From Bacillus infantis (GTDB lineage Bacteria; Bacillota; Bacilli; Bacillales; Cytobacillaceae), in assembly GCF_020171945.1 (NCBI RefSeq), contig NZ_JAIVAP010000001.1:620001-684000 (forward strand): a stretch of DNA of 64,000 nt. The letters run 5' to 3'. The notes below the pieces were generated by a model. It saw only the letters and a list, made by a program, of their open reading frames with translations. It did not search any database and was not told where the DNA came from. Positions 42,639 through 51,982 of the stretch are shown here, piece after piece (the first letter of the stretch is position 1; each line of letters starts with the position of its first letter). The position numbers and the translations under genes are program-made.

Positions 42639-44233
42639 TCTCCCTCATCCTCTATCGATTTTGGCAGAAAGACGGTAAAAATCGTCCCTGCTTCTCCAGT
42701 CTTCATTTCAATCGATCCTCCCAGCTCCCCGACCGCCTGGCTGACGAGAGCAAGCCCATATCCCCTGCCGTCCTTTTCTTTTGTCGAAAAGCCTTTGTCA
42801 AAAATCCGCTGCTCATCCTCAGGCAAGATTCCTCCGCCATTATCTTCCACTTCAAAGATAATGTCATTGCCGATATCTGTAGCAAAGAAAGAAATACGCC
42901 TGTCCGCCATCACTTCTGTCGCTTCTAGGGCATTATCTATCAGATTGCCGATAATCGTAATCAAATGGGTAACCGTCATTCTTTCCGGCAGCGGTTCAAC
43001 CGCCGAGCTGTCATCAATCGTAAAGCTTACCTTCTTTTCAGAGGCTTTCGCCAATTTTCCCAGCAGGACTGCCTGCAGGCTGCTGTCCCTGATCTGCTCG
43101 AACAAAATGTGATTTTGCTGATCATGGGCACCTGATTCTTCCTGGATCATGCGGACAGCTTCGTCATACTGCCCCAGCTGCATCATGCCGGACAGCACAT
43201 ATAATTTATTTGTAAATTCATGTGTCTGGGCGCGAAGATCTTCGGAGTAGCGCCTCACCTCTGATAAAGTATTGAGCATTTCATTGATTTCTGTTTTGTC
43301 CCTGAAGCTTGCGACTGCACCTATAACCTCACCATTTTCGAAAATAGGCGTCCTGTTCACCACGACTGGTTTTTCCTCAAGCAGAACTTCCACATCTTTT
43401 TCCGGCACACCTGTTTCCAAAACCTTATTCATGCCCGTTCCCTTGATAACATCAGTGATTCGCTTATTCACTCCGTCTTCCTTAAGAGCGAGAATCCGGC
43501 GGGCAGAGGGATTCATCATCGTGATGACACCATCACGATCCACAGCGATAATCCCTTCTTTTACAGAATCCAGGATAGCGCTTCTTTCATGGTATAAGGA
43601 AGCAATTTCATGCGGCTCCAGGCCCATCATATCTTTCCTGATATCTCTCGCAAGCAAAGTCCCGCCGGCTACACCAAGGAGAATTGCACCACAAGAAATG
43701 AGCGCGATTTTCTTCAGCCTGCTGAGAGCCTCTTCCTCGAGATCATCCAAAAGGAAACCTACTGACACGACGCCTGCAATATCCCCATTTTCATCCACTA
43801 TTGGCGCCTTCCCTCTTATCGAAGGTCCAAGCGAACCTGTAGCTTTAGATACATAAGCTTCTCCCTGCTCGAGGGCCCGCTCATTATCTTCTCCGACCAT
43901 CCGCCCGCCAATTTTGCCGGTATCAGGATGTGAATAGCGAATGCTGTCCGCATTCCCTATCACGATAAATTCAGCACCAATATCTTCCCTGATTTTCTCT
44001 GCAAGCGGCTGGATCTTTTCTGAAGGATCTTCCTCCCCAAATGCATCTTTCACACCAGGCATATGAGAAACCGCCAGCGCCACATAAAGGGCCTGCTTGC
44101 CCATGCTTTCTTCTGTCTGTTCATATTCCACATAAGCGTATAACCCGGATAAAAGGGCTATGACGCCTGCTATCAGCATCACAATCAATACGATGATCTT
44201 CGTGCGCATCGTAACCGCTTTCTTATTTCTCAT
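42635..44233 (-). CDS. CitS/DcuS-type sensor histidine kinase
   Basis: 532 aa: TM1 (about 13-35), an outer PAS-like sensor domain (EFIVIGNADSIRYSHPDTGKIGG, the carboxylate-binding fold of CitA/DcuS), TM2 (about 178-196), a cytoplasmic PAS (ILDSVKEGIIAVDRDGVITMMN), then the kinase with His in RAQTHEFTNKLYVLSGM (about 334) and the ATP domain (GNLIDNALEAT, DNGGGI). These kinases sense citrate, malate or fumarate outside the cell. Confidence 0.94.
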   Translation of the reverse strand: MRNKKAVTMRTKIIVLIVMLIAGVIALLSGLYAYVEYEQTEESMGKQALYVALAVSHMPGVKDAFGEEDPSEKIQPLAEKIREDIGAEFIVIGNADSIRYSHPDTGKIGGRMVGEDNERALEQGEAYVSKATGSLGPSIRGKAPIVDENGDIAGVVSVGFLLDDLEEEALSRLKKIALISCGAILLGVAGGTLLARDIRKDMMGLEPHEIASLYHERSAILDSVKEGIIAVDRDGVITMMNPSARRILALKEDGVNKRITDVIKGTGMNKVLETGVPEKDVEVLLEEKPVVVNRTPIFENGEVIGAVASFRDKTEINEMLNTLSEVRRYSEDLRAQTHEFTNKLYVLSGMMQLGQYDEAVRMIQEESGAHDQQNHILFEQIRDSSLQAVLLGKLAKASEKKVSFTIDDSSAVEPLPERMTVTHLITIIGNLIDNALEATEVMADRRISFFATDIGNDIIFEVEDNGGGILPEDEQRIFDKGFSTKEKDGRGYGLALVSQAVGELGGSIEMKTGEAGTIFTVFLPKSIEDEGE

Positions 44234-44319
44234 AGGCTGGCACCCCGAACTGGTTGATTCTATTATAATAGTAGATTTTTAATAGAGTGTCATATGTATT
44301 GCTGAAAGCTGAACGCCCA

Positions 44320-44751
44320 TTATTCCAAGATTGTCAAAATACTGTAATCATCTTTGTTCCAACCGCAGTCTGTAAGGGCATAATTTTTCCGTTTTTCCCC
44401 TTTCTCTATATCAATAGACTTGCATTCTCTTTCTTTAACCATTCTCGGTCCAAAACCATCTCTTCTCGTATCAAGAATAGAATGGATGACTTTCCCATCA
44501 TATTCAAGATCATGCAGGATAGGGGCACCTTCTTCTGTATAACTTACAACCCTGATGGTATCTTCACTGCCTTTTTGTATATTTGTTATAAACGATAAAA
44601 ACCTCTCAAGATTCTCAATGTCTCCGTGCATGGAAAAAATATCATCCTTAGAAGGCTTATAATCGGGCAGCTTAGCTGCAGATTCTTCTTGGGTACGGCA
44701 GGCCATGAGGAGGAGAGAAAGCAGTATGTACAGGGGGAATAGTTTTTTCAC
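44320..44751 (-). CDS. DUF4362-like lipoprotein
   Basis: 143-aa lipoprotein: MKKLFPLYILLSLLLMACR with lipobox LLMAC (Cys about 18), then a compact domain (DIFSMHGDIENLERFLSFI, ILDTRRDGFG, YALTDCGWN) matching DUF4362 proteins of Bacillus. GTG 44751 is chosen as start because GGAGGGG lies 6 nt upstream. Function unknown. Confidence 0.78.
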   Translation of the reverse strand: MKKLFPLYILLSLLLMACRTQEESAAKLPDYKPSKDDIFSMHGDIENLERFLSFITNIQKGSEDTIRVVSYTEEGAPILHDLEYDGKVIHSILDTRRDGFGPRMVKERECKSIDIEKGEKRKNYALTDCGWNKDDYSILTILE

Positions 44752-44815
44752 AAAGCACCCCTCCAAATATACGTTTATCTCAGATTATATCATTTGAAAG
44801 CTGCTCTATTAAATG

Positions 44816-44849
44816 AAAAAAAGCTTGACCCTTTCTAAGGATCAAGCTT
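44816..44849 (-). terminator. Terminator of the chaB-like gene
   Basis: 8-bp stem AAGCTTGA / TCAAGCTT with a 13-nt loop, T-run on the minus strand, 5 nt past the stop at 44855. Confidence 0.85.
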
Positions 44850-44854
44850 CTCTC

Positions 44855-45058
44855 CTATTCTTCCTTCTCCACCCAGTTATCATCATCGTCTTTCTCATAC
44901 TTTTTCTTCACCGCACTCCACGCAACCTTGAAGGCTGTTTCTTCTTCGTCGTATTCTTCACTTGCTGAGTTGAAGGCTTCCTTGAAGATTTCCTGGGCGT
45001 GATGTGGCAGATTGTCTTTGACGGAATCCGGCAATTCGCTTAGTTTATCGTATGGCAT
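44855..45058 (-). CDS. ChaB family protein
   Basis: 67 aa: MPYDKLSELPDSVKDNLPHHAQEIFKEAFNSA, the ChaB signature, with an acidic C-terminus. ChaB-type proteins are annotated as putative cation-transport regulators on thin evidence. ATG 45058 has GAGGAGG upstream. Its only neighbours are LrgAB-like genes. Confidence 0.88.
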   Translation of the reverse strand: MPYDKLSELPDSVKDNLPHHAQEIFKEAFNSASEEYDEEETAFKVAWSAVKKKYEKDDDDNWVEKEE

Positions 45059-45133
45059 GATGATTCCTCCTCTTCTCTTGTTCTGTTAGGTATTTTTCCT
45101 GAATGGCATTTTCTTAAACACCAGAAGAAGAAA

Positions 45134-45826
45134 TCATAACAGGAACTGTAGAAGCGGATAAAACCAGGGAATGACTAAAGAAGTGAGAATGGCAGAGAAT
45201 CCCATGGCGGCGCTGGAGACTGCTCCCTGCACAGGATCTTCAATCGCAGCCTGGCTTGTGCCGATCCCGTGGGCCACTGTTCCGATGCCAAGCCCTCTAG
45301 CGAAAGGATCGCTGATTCTTAGAAAAGATAGAATAACAGAGCCCATGACAGCACCGAAGATTCCGGCCGAGATGACGAAGACAGCAGCAAGCGGCGGGTC
45401 ACCGCCGATTATTTTGGCTGCTTCAATTGCAACGGGAGTCGTAATCGCTTTTACGGCAGAGGTAGCCTGGATTTTTTCCGGCAGACCAAGCACTTTTGCC
45501 AGCAGTACGGCCGATGTGATGGTCGACAAGGTTCCAGCCGTCAGTCCGATGACAGCAGGCTTCAATCTTTCCCTGATCACCATCCGGTTATGATACAGAG
45601 GAACGGCAAGGGCTACAGTGGCAGGACCAAGCATGAAGGTCATGATATTTTTTGCCGGCATGTATTCTTCATACGTAATCCCTCCAGCCAGCAGCAGAAT
45701 GATCAAGACAGCCGTAGCTGTAAAAACAGGCGTGGCGAATGGGGAGAGCAGCCGGGCGGAAAGCGCCTTTGCCCCGATATAGACGATGATCGTCAAAAGG
45801 ATGCTAATGAGTGTGATCCCGCTCAC
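45134..45826 (-). CDS. lrgB: LrgB/CidB family membrane protein
   Basis: 230 aa, seven or so TM helices, with LrgB family words FMLGPATVALAVPLYHNR and SVKAITTPVAIEA-type AVKAITTPVAIEAAKIIGG, and GIGTVAHGIGTSQA. Works with LrgA/CidA in murein-hydrolase control or, by newer work in other species, pyruvate/overflow-metabolite transport. GTG start overlaps lrgA by 23 nt. Confidence 0.92.
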   Translation of the reverse strand: MSGITLISILLTIIVYIGAKALSARLLSPFATPVFTATAVLIILLLAGGITYEEYMPAKNIMTFMLGPATVALAVPLYHNRMVIRERLKPAVIGLTAGTLSTITSAVLLAKVLGLPEKIQATSAVKAITTPVAIEAAKIIGGDPPLAAVFVISAGIFGAVMGSVILSFLRISDPFARGLGIGTVAHGIGTSQAAIEDPVQGAVSSAAMGFSAILTSLVIPWFYPLLQFLL

Positions 45827-46193
45827 CCTTTTCTGCCCCTTTTCCTGAAAAATAAGCTGCCAATCCGGAAGTTACGATCAGCCCGATGACTGTGCTGTCA
45901 ATAATCATAATGAGCAGCTGCCAGCCGCTCGTCTGTATCAGTCCGCCGTAACTCATCAGGCCTACTGCTATCGGAATAAAAAAGAAAGCCAGATGCCGGT
46001 TTAGGAATGAAGCTCCCTTTTCGATCTGGCTCACCTTGACGGCACCGGTAAGCAGCAGGATGAATAAAATCATCATCCCAAGTACGCTTGCAGGAAGGGG
46101 CAGGTGAAGAATTTCAACGATAAAATCTGAAGCAGCGTAAATAAGCCACAGCAGAAAAAGCTGCCATAAAAAGATAAGTGCATTTTTCAACAT
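45804..46193 (-). CDS. lrgA: LrgA/CidA family holin-like protein
   Basis: 129 aa, four TM helices, with the family core LPLPASVLGMMILFILLLTG and FFFIPIAVGLMSYGG. First gene of the lrgAB pair. No LytSR or LysR-type (CidR) regulator lies alongside, so its control is not visible; LrgA and CidA cannot be told apart by eye. Confidence 0.92.
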   Translation of the reverse strand: MLKNALIFLWQLFLLWLIYAASDFIVEILHLPLPASVLGMMILFILLLTGAVKVSQIEKGASFLNRHLAFFFIPIAVGLMSYGGLIQTSGWQLLIMIIDSTVIGLIVTSGLAAYFSGKGAEKGERDHTH

Positions 46194-46267
46194 TCAAATC
46201 CTTCTTCCACTAGATAATCTACTATTTATAATAGAGGAAAAAGGGCAAAATTGCTTAGTATTTCATC

Positions 46268-47463
46268 CTATACATTCAGCCGGCTGGCTGCTTTCCTTCC
46301 ATGGAGGATAAAGTAAAGGACTGCAGCAATCAGGACAATCACTGTTCCTATCATGTAAATCATGCTGTAGCCTGATTGGGCCGCTGCAGTTCCGAGGATA
46401 AAAGAGCCAATGGCAAAACCGCCGTCAAAAAAGACAAAAAAAGTCGCGGTCGCCGTCCCCTTTCTGCCTGCGGGGGCCGTTTCCACTGCAATGGTCTGAA
46501 AACACGATACCAGCGTGCCAAAACCGATGCCGACAAAAATACTCCTGAAAGCAGGAGCTGAAAGCTTGATGATGCCTGGCTCAGCATCCAGACACCGATC
46601 CCAAAGAAGAGGATGCAAGGGTAGATCACTTTGTTTTCCCCAAACTGATCAAACCATCTTCCAGTGAACGGCCGGGAAATCAATAACGCCGCGGCATATA
46701 CGACAAAGAAGTAGCTCGCTGCCCGTACGAGGTCCAGCTCTCTCGCATACACCGAGATAAATGAAATGACGCTGGAATAGACAAAAGATAATGTAAAAGC
46801 AACAAATCCAATGGGCACTGTCTTACGTTCAAAAAAGTCCGACAGCTTCATGTTTTTCACTGCTGCCTGCTGGGTCTGCCCGTTTTGCTGTTCTTTCAGC
46901 TCCATCATCAATCCGCAGATAAGAGCAAGCAAGGAGCAGGCAATGCAAACGGCGAACAGTACGATGTAACTGGCTGCTCCTATTATGGTCAGCCCGGCGA
47001 ATGGTCCGATGACCATGGCAAGGTTCATGAAAGTGGCATAATAGCCCATTCCTTCCCCGCGGCGCTCAGCCGGAATAATGGCTGCAGCAATAGCTCCTGT
47101 TGCGGTGGTTGCCATTCCGAAGCCCGCCCCGTGGACGACCCGGATAATCAGCAGCACAAGCGGTGATTCAACAAAAAGGTAAAGGATGGATCCAGCCAGG
47201 AAAATAGAGGCTCCGATGATTAAAATTTTCTTCGGGCCAAAGGTATCAAGCCACTTTCCAGAAAACGGCCTGAAAACTATCGCAGACAGAACGAATACCG
47301 TAATAACGAGACCGATATCCTGCCCTCCACCCTGCAGTTCTTCGGCTACATATACCGGCAGTGTAACGGTAAGCATATAAAAAATCACAAATACAAAAAA
47401 ACTGGCAAAGGAAATAAGGATAAAATCCTTTGTCCAAAGCTGAGGTTTTTCCAACTGTTTCAC
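46268..47463 (-). pseudogene. MFS transporter with a frameshift
   Basis: From GTG 47463 (GGAGAAAG before it) the frame codes about nine TM helices of a drug:H+ antiporter-1-type MFS protein (VFRPFSGKWLDTFGPKKILI, HGAGFGMATTATGAIAAAIIP, LISRPFTGRWFDQFGENKV). After LLLSGVF it falls into a nonsense tail. The next frame resumes IFVGIGFGTLVSCFQTIAVE and completes the last TMs to 46268. The break is at a five-A run, 46535-46539; one added base restores GVFFVGIGFGTL. Full product about 398 aa. Real decay or sequence error. Confidence 0.88.
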
Positions 47464-47497
47464 ATCTTTCTCCAGATATATGGATATATTTAACGCG

Positions 47498-47532
47498 GGA
47501 AAAGCTCCCCAAGTGATCTGAGGAGCTTTTCC
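47498..47532. terminator. Bidirectional terminator between the aldehyde dehydrogenase and MFS genes
   Basis: 11-bp stem GGAAAAGCTCC / GGAGCTTTTCC with a 13-nt loop, 30 nt past the dehydrogenase stop. Confidence 0.85.
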
Positions 47533-47562
47533 TTATATTATAGGATATTTTCCTGTCATTTA

Positions 47563-49029
47563 TTAGAATGGGAACTCACGATAAGTTTTTTGAACAGATA
47601 CCCACTTGGTTGTCGTAAATTCTTCAATAAGCCAAGGATTGCCGAAACGGCCGACACCTGAAGCTTTATTGCCGCCGAAAGGAATATCAGGCTGCGCATT
47701 AACAGTCTGGTCGTTGATATGAGTCACACCGCTGTCAATCTGCAGGGCATATTGCTGCGCTTTTTCAAGATCCTGCGTAAAGATGGATGATGACAGTCCG
47801 TACTCTGTTTCTGAGGCAATCCTGATCGCTTCTTCATCACTTTCAACCGGAATGATAGTTGCGATTGGAGAAAAGACTTCAGTCTGAGCCAGGGCAGAAT
47901 CATTTTTCACATCCTTGAAGACGTAAGGAGTCAGGATGTTGCCCACCCTTTGTCCTTCAAGAGCAAGCTTCTCGCCATTTGCAATGGCTGCTTCAATAAC
48001 AGCCTGTGCCTTCTGAAGCTGCCTGTCATTAATCAGCGGGCCAACGACTGTTGCAGGGTCCTTTGGATTGCCATAAGGCAGAGCTTTTGCTCTTTCAGTG
48101 AATTTGCTTGTAAATTCTTCAGCAATATCTTTATGGACAATGATCCTGTTTGTGATCATGCAAATTTGGCCCTGATGGACGAATTTACCGAAGATGGCTG
48201 CATCAACCGCACGATCGACATCTGCATCTGAAAGGACGATAAATGGATTGTTTCCGCCAAGCTCCAATGCCACTTTTTTCAGATTCCTTCCGGCAATTTC
48301 CCCGACATGCCTTCCGACAGCAGTTGAGCCTGTGAATGAAATGAAGCGTGGAATTGGATGTTCAAGCAGATAGTCGCCTGTCCCATCTGTTTTTGGATCT
48401 GTCAGCAGAAGGTTCAGGACGCCTGCCGGCAGGCCGGCTTCTTCAAATGCTTTTGTCAGGATGACGCCGCCTGTGATGCCTGTTGCGACATCCGGCTTAT
48501 GCACAACTGCATTGCCTAGCGCAATGGCAGGAGCAATGGTCCTTACTGACAGGTTAAGCGGGAAGTTGAATGGCGAAATGCTTGTGATAACTCCCACCGG
48601 TACACGGTACACATGGTTTTCCTTCCCTTTGATGGTTGCCGGAACCTGGTTCACGACATTCACTTCATCTGCAAACTTAATCGCTTCCTCCAATTCCTCA
48701 AATGTGATCTGCAGAGCGATGTTTGCAGCAAGGATCGTACCGCCTGTTTCTGATGTGTAGATGTCTATGATTTCTTCTTTATGCTCCTCAAGGTAGGCAA
48801 TCACTTTCCTAATAACTTCTTTTCGTTCTTCAGGAGTTGTCTTTGCCCATTTCTTTTGGGATTTTTCAGCAGTAAGCATTGCCTGATCAATATCGGCTTC
48901 TGTTACCGTTTTGACGGTATACAGCTTGGAATCGTCATACGGGTTCAATACATCAATTGTATTGGCGCCGCTTCCCTCCAGCCATTTTCCGTTAATATAT
49001 TGTTTGGTATAATCCTTATAATTGACCAT
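47563..49029 (-). CDS. Aldehyde dehydrogenase (YfmT/vanillin dehydrogenase-like)
   Basis: 488-aa NAD(P)-dependent aldehyde dehydrogenase. Motifs: SPFNFPLNL, FTGSTAVGRHVG, catalytic Glu in ALELGGNNPFIV (about 254) and Cys in VHQGQICMITNR (about 288), and PFGGNKASGVGRFG. Wording is closest to benzaldehyde/vanillin dehydrogenases such as YfmT, so an aromatic aldehyde is likely but not proved. ATG 49029 has GAGGGAG upstream; the frame to 49092 is too long. An inverted repeat (49139-49160) upstream may be its operator. Confidence 0.9.
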   Translation of the reverse strand: MVNYKDYTKQYINGKWLEGSGANTIDVLNPYDDSKLYTVKTVTEADIDQAMLTAEKSQKKWAKTTPEERKEVIRKVIAYLEEHKEEIIDIYTSETGGTILAANIALQITFEELEEAIKFADEVNVVNQVPATIKGKENHVYRVPVGVITSISPFNFPLNLSVRTIAPAIALGNAVVHKPDVATGITGGVILTKAFEEAGLPAGVLNLLLTDPKTDGTGDYLLEHPIPRFISFTGSTAVGRHVGEIAGRNLKKVALELGGNNPFIVLSDADVDRAVDAAIFGKFVHQGQICMITNRIIVHKDIAEEFTSKFTERAKALPYGNPKDPATVVGPLINDRQLQKAQAVIEAAIANGEKLALEGQRVGNILTPYVFKDVKNDSALAQTEVFSPIATIIPVESDEEAIRIASETEYGLSSSIFTQDLEKAQQYALQIDSGVTHINDQTVNAQPDIPFGGNKASGVGRFGNPWLIEEFTTTKWVSVQKTYREFPF

Positions 49030-49138
49030 AAATCTCTCCCTCTCCCTGAAACTATTGCGGGAAGCTCTTATGCAATTAGGCTGATTAAGCATCCTTTATG
49101 CACTCTCTTCCCCGGCAACAACTGTATATTAGCATGAG

Positions 49139-49160
49139 TAAAGTTGCTATAACAACTTTA
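49139..49160. promoter_or_regulatory. Inverted repeat, candidate operator before the aldehyde dehydrogenase
   Basis: Perfect 8-bp dyad TAAAGTTG-CTATAA-CAACTTTA between the divergent aldehyde dehydrogenase and transglutaminase-like genes, 110 nt from each start. The size suits a MarR- or TetR-type dimer. No regulator gene is adjacent. Confidence 0.5.
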
Positions 49161-49268
49161 ATGCTTAGCTGACTAACCTTTTTTCAAACAGGAGTTTTTA
49201 CCCAGGAACTTATTAGAGGGTTTTCCGTAGATAAATTATAATGAAACAATATGGCTGAGGAGGAACTT

Positions 49269-50969
49269 ATGAACGATCGAAAACAAAGAAATTTACTATT
49301 ATCCAGTATATTAAGCAGCTTCCTGGTCATTTCTGCCTGCAGCAATACTGAAGCTGATAAAAAAGAAACGCAGGCCGCCCAGCAGGAGGAAGATCAATAC
49401 GAAAAACTTGTAAAAGAACAGAATAAGGAGTCTGAGTTAGAGCCGATTGAATTGACTTCCTACAGCGAAGAAGTTGGACTGCAACTGAAGGAACCGGTCT
49501 ACAAGGAATTTACCGTCAATGAAAAAGCAGTTGTCCAGGGAACGATTGAAAAGTCAGCCAGCCTGAAATCTGACTTTGTCTGGATCAAAGTCCGTGCAGC
49601 TGAAGAAGGTCCGGCAGGCAGTGAGCACGAATATTACACAGCGATTGAGGACGGAAAATTTAAACAGGAACTTCACTTCTTCAACGGTGAGGGAGAGTAT
49701 CAGGTAAAAGTGCAGATTCCGAGCATGGATCAGGAAAACTACTATTATGATACAGCTTCATTCACCGTCCATAATGTGAACCCTGAAATCGTCCGCGATG
49801 TCACATATACCCCTTTCGGACAGGAGGACGAAATCAGTCTCGATCTTAATTCCAGCTATGTGGAAGAAAATGAAATCTTCCGGCTTGAAGGAGATGCCGG
49901 CAAACTCGATGACAATGATACAGTGATGATCAAGCTGAACAAAGACTTTGATACATGGACACACGTCCTGCCGGTCGAGCAGGGCAAGTTCGCTTACGAT
50001 GTCCCCCTGCTATATGGAAAAGGCGTCCACAACCTGGAAGTGCTTGTTCCTGACAAAGAACGGGAAAACTATTACCAGACAGCCACAACGCTTTTGATCG
50101 ACAATCAGTCAGACAGGACCATGAAGCCGATCGAGTATTATGAAACTTACAGGGAACGCGGTGTCACGCTGGAGTCCCCGCAGTTCGGGGGCGAAGAATC
50201 AAATGGTGAATATACAGTCAAGGGCAGAATAGATCCTGATGCAGATTTCGGCCGTGAAACAACTCATATCTATGTTTCTACCAAAAAAGGTGAAGATGAA
50301 GCACTTGATGTCATCCCGGTAGAAGACTTTGAATTTGACGGCTCCTTTCACCTCCGCTTTGGGCCAGGCTCATATGAGGTTACGCTGAGTGTCCCGGAAA
50401 TCAAGGAAGAAAACAGTGACAGCTTCCGCTATTACGGCTTTGCTTCTTTTGAAGTGGAAGCAGACAGCGAGGATAGACGCGACCTTCTGCCATCAAGAGG
50501 TGTCGAGTCAGAAGCACCAGAAATTAAGAGTCTCGCAGGAAAATTGACATCAGGGAAAAGCTCTGAGAAAGAAAAAATTAAGGCAATCTATGAATATGTC
50601 GCCAAAAATGTTTCCTATGATGTAAGCAAATATGAAAATAGTACATTCAGCTGGGACGACAGCGCCCTGAAAACGCTGGAAACGAAAACCGGCGTCTGCC
50701 AGGATTATGCCTACCTCGCCACGGCCCTATTGCGTGCCAGCGGGATTGAAGCCAGGATCATTGAAGGTACCGCCCGAGGAGGCTTCTGGCCTTCCAACCA
50801 TGCCTGGGTCGAAGCAAAAGCAAACGGCAGCTGGATCGTCATGGACCCTACCTGGGGAGCCGGCTATATTCAAAACGACCAATTCGTTGCTAAATACACC
50901 GATAAATATTTTGAGCCAAATCAGGCTGAATTTGAAAAAACGCATACAAGAAAAGGTGTCACCTACTAA
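49269..50969 (+). CDS. Transglutaminase-like lipoprotein
   Basis: 566 aa. Lipobox LVISACS, then a Glu/Gln-rich linker, three beta-rich repeats of about 110 residues (each with a YYYDTASF / YYQTATTLL / FRYYGFASF strand), and a C-terminal transglutaminase-like domain. The triad is Cys in TKTGVCQDYAYLATALLR (about 476), His in SNHAWVEAK (about 510) and Asp in IVMDPTWGAG (about 526). Such surface proteins act as cysteine proteases or cross-linkers; target unknown. ATG 49269 follows GAGGAGG. Monocistronic. Confidence 0.9.
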   Translation: MNDRKQRNLLLSSILSSFLVISACSNTEADKKETQAAQQEEDQYEKLVKEQNKESELEPIELTSYSEEVGLQLKEPVYKEFTVNEKAVVQGTIEKSASLKSDFVWIKVRAAEEGPAGSEHEYYTAIEDGKFKQELHFFNGEGEYQVKVQIPSMDQENYYYDTASFTVHNVNPEIVRDVTYTPFGQEDEISLDLNSSYVEENEIFRLEGDAGKLDDNDTVMIKLNKDFDTWTHVLPVEQGKFAYDVPLLYGKGVHNLEVLVPDKERENYYQTATTLLIDNQSDRTMKPIEYYETYRERGVTLESPQFGGEESNGEYTVKGRIDPDADFGRETTHIYVSTKKGEDEALDVIPVEDFEFDGSFHLRFGPGSYEVTLSVPEIKEENSDSFRYYGFASFEVEADSEDRRDLLPSRGVESEAPEIKSLAGKLTSGKSSEKEKIKAIYEYVAKNVSYDVSKYENSTFSWDDSALKTLETKTGVCQDYAYLATALLRASGIEARIIEGTARGGFWPSNHAWVEAKANGSWIVMDPTWGAGYIQNDQFVAKYTDKYFEPNQAEFEKTHTRKGVTY

Positions 50970-50978
50970 AATATTTGG

Positions 50979-51006
50979 AGAGACAGAACCTTGGCGTTCT
51001 GTCTCT
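50979..51006 (+). terminator. Terminator of the transglutaminase-like gene
   Basis: 11-bp stem AGAGACAGAAC / GTTCTGTCTCT, 6-nt loop, then TCTTTT; 10 nt past the stop. Confidence 0.85.
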
Positions 51007-51118
51007 TCTTTTAAAAAAGCTATATTTTTCATTTAGGGCGAAAGACCATAATATGGTAGTATGAGACTAAGGAAAATTGAATATTCGAAACGCAATTCGA
51101 ATAAAGGAGGATTTGAAA

Positions 51119-51334
51119 ATGACAGGTTTAGTCACTGTGGTTATGATCTTTTCCATTCCGCTTGTCGCCATCGTCACGAGCCACTTTCAATCACTTGCCA
51201 AAACTAAAGTGAAAATCATTGAAAAAGAGCTGGAGCTGGAAAAACTGAAGCATGAGAATTATTTGATAGAGACACAGAAGATGAGGATTGAATTGGAGAA
51301 GATGAAGCTGGAGGGGCCGTTGGAGGTAAAGTGA
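51119..51334 (+). CDS. Small membrane-anchored coiled-coil protein
   Basis: 71 aa from ATG 51119 with AAAGGAGG upstream. One N-terminal TM (residues 3-22), then a highly charged heptad-like helix (EKELELEKLKHENYLIETQK). General build is like phage-shock PspB or SepF-free small membrane scaffolds, but no family is recognised. Single gene with its own terminator. Confidence 0.75.
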   Translation: MTGLVTVVMIFSIPLVAIVTSHFQSLAKTKVKIIEKELELEKLKHENYLIETQKMRIELEKMKLEGPLEVK

Positions 51335-51410
51335 AAAAGGGTTCGGTAGAGCTTCAAGAAACCAGCCGGATTTGCTAGCTTTCCCACCAACCATCCACAA
51401 ATATAGTATG

Positions 51411-51436
51411 TCCCCTACGGTTAAGGGGATTTTTTT
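51411..51436 (+). terminator. Terminator of the 51119 gene
   Basis: 6-bp stem TCCCCT / AGGGGA, 7-nt loop, followed by seven T. Confidence 0.85.
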
Positions 51437-51524
51437 CTGTCTTCCTCACCTGAATATTATGTAACCCCCCAAAAGCGAAAGAATATGATGCAATAACAGC
51501 CAAATGAAATCGGGGGATTATGCA

Positions 51525-51914
51525 ATGAAAGAAGAATTTGATCAAATGGGAAAAAAGGATAAGACAGAAGCGATTCTTGAGCTGGAAAAGCAAATTGCTG
51601 CTGCTGTCTGGCTGCAAGCCATTGGCCAGGCCGCAGAAGCCGTCCTGTTTTCAAAATTATTGACCTTAAAGAATGAAAGCGGACCAGAGAATGACGGCAA
51701 AAGAAAAATTGAAGCTGGCCTTTGGATACAAACCATTGGGCAGACGATGGAGGCAATAGGTGTTTCATCCGAGCTCTCAACACCCGGCGCCCTGCTTTCA
51801 ACAGCTCCAAGAATGATCATCACTGGAGATTTGCTGCAATCCGCAGGTGCTGCTATAGAAGCCAGCGGAGGGATAGAAGTATTGGCGGTAAGAGAAGGTG
51901 AGTTTTTGCCATAG
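51525..51914 (+). CDS. Repeat-containing protein, DUF6944-like
   Basis: 129 aa from ATG 51525 (GGGGG 8 nt upstream). Three copies of a helix motif are visible: WLQAIGQAAEAV (about 29-40), WIQTIGQTMEAIG (about 67-79) and LLQSAGAAIEASG (about 103-115), all of the form Q-x-x-G-x-x-x-E-A. Small proteins of this pattern are common in Bacillus and of unknown function. No signal peptide; the helices are amphipathic and glycine-rich, so it may associate with membranes. Confidence 0.7.
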   Translation: MKEEFDQMGKKDKTEAILELEKQIAAAVWLQAIGQAAEAVLFSKLLTLKNESGPENDGKRKIEAGLWIQTIGQTMEAIGVSSELSTPGALLSTAPRMIITGDLLQSAGAAIEASGGIEVLAVREGEFLP

Positions 51915-51982
51915 TAAATATCAAAATGCGGACTTGGCGGACTTGGAGCCCTGCATGTGATACGTAGCCCTTCAATAAAATC

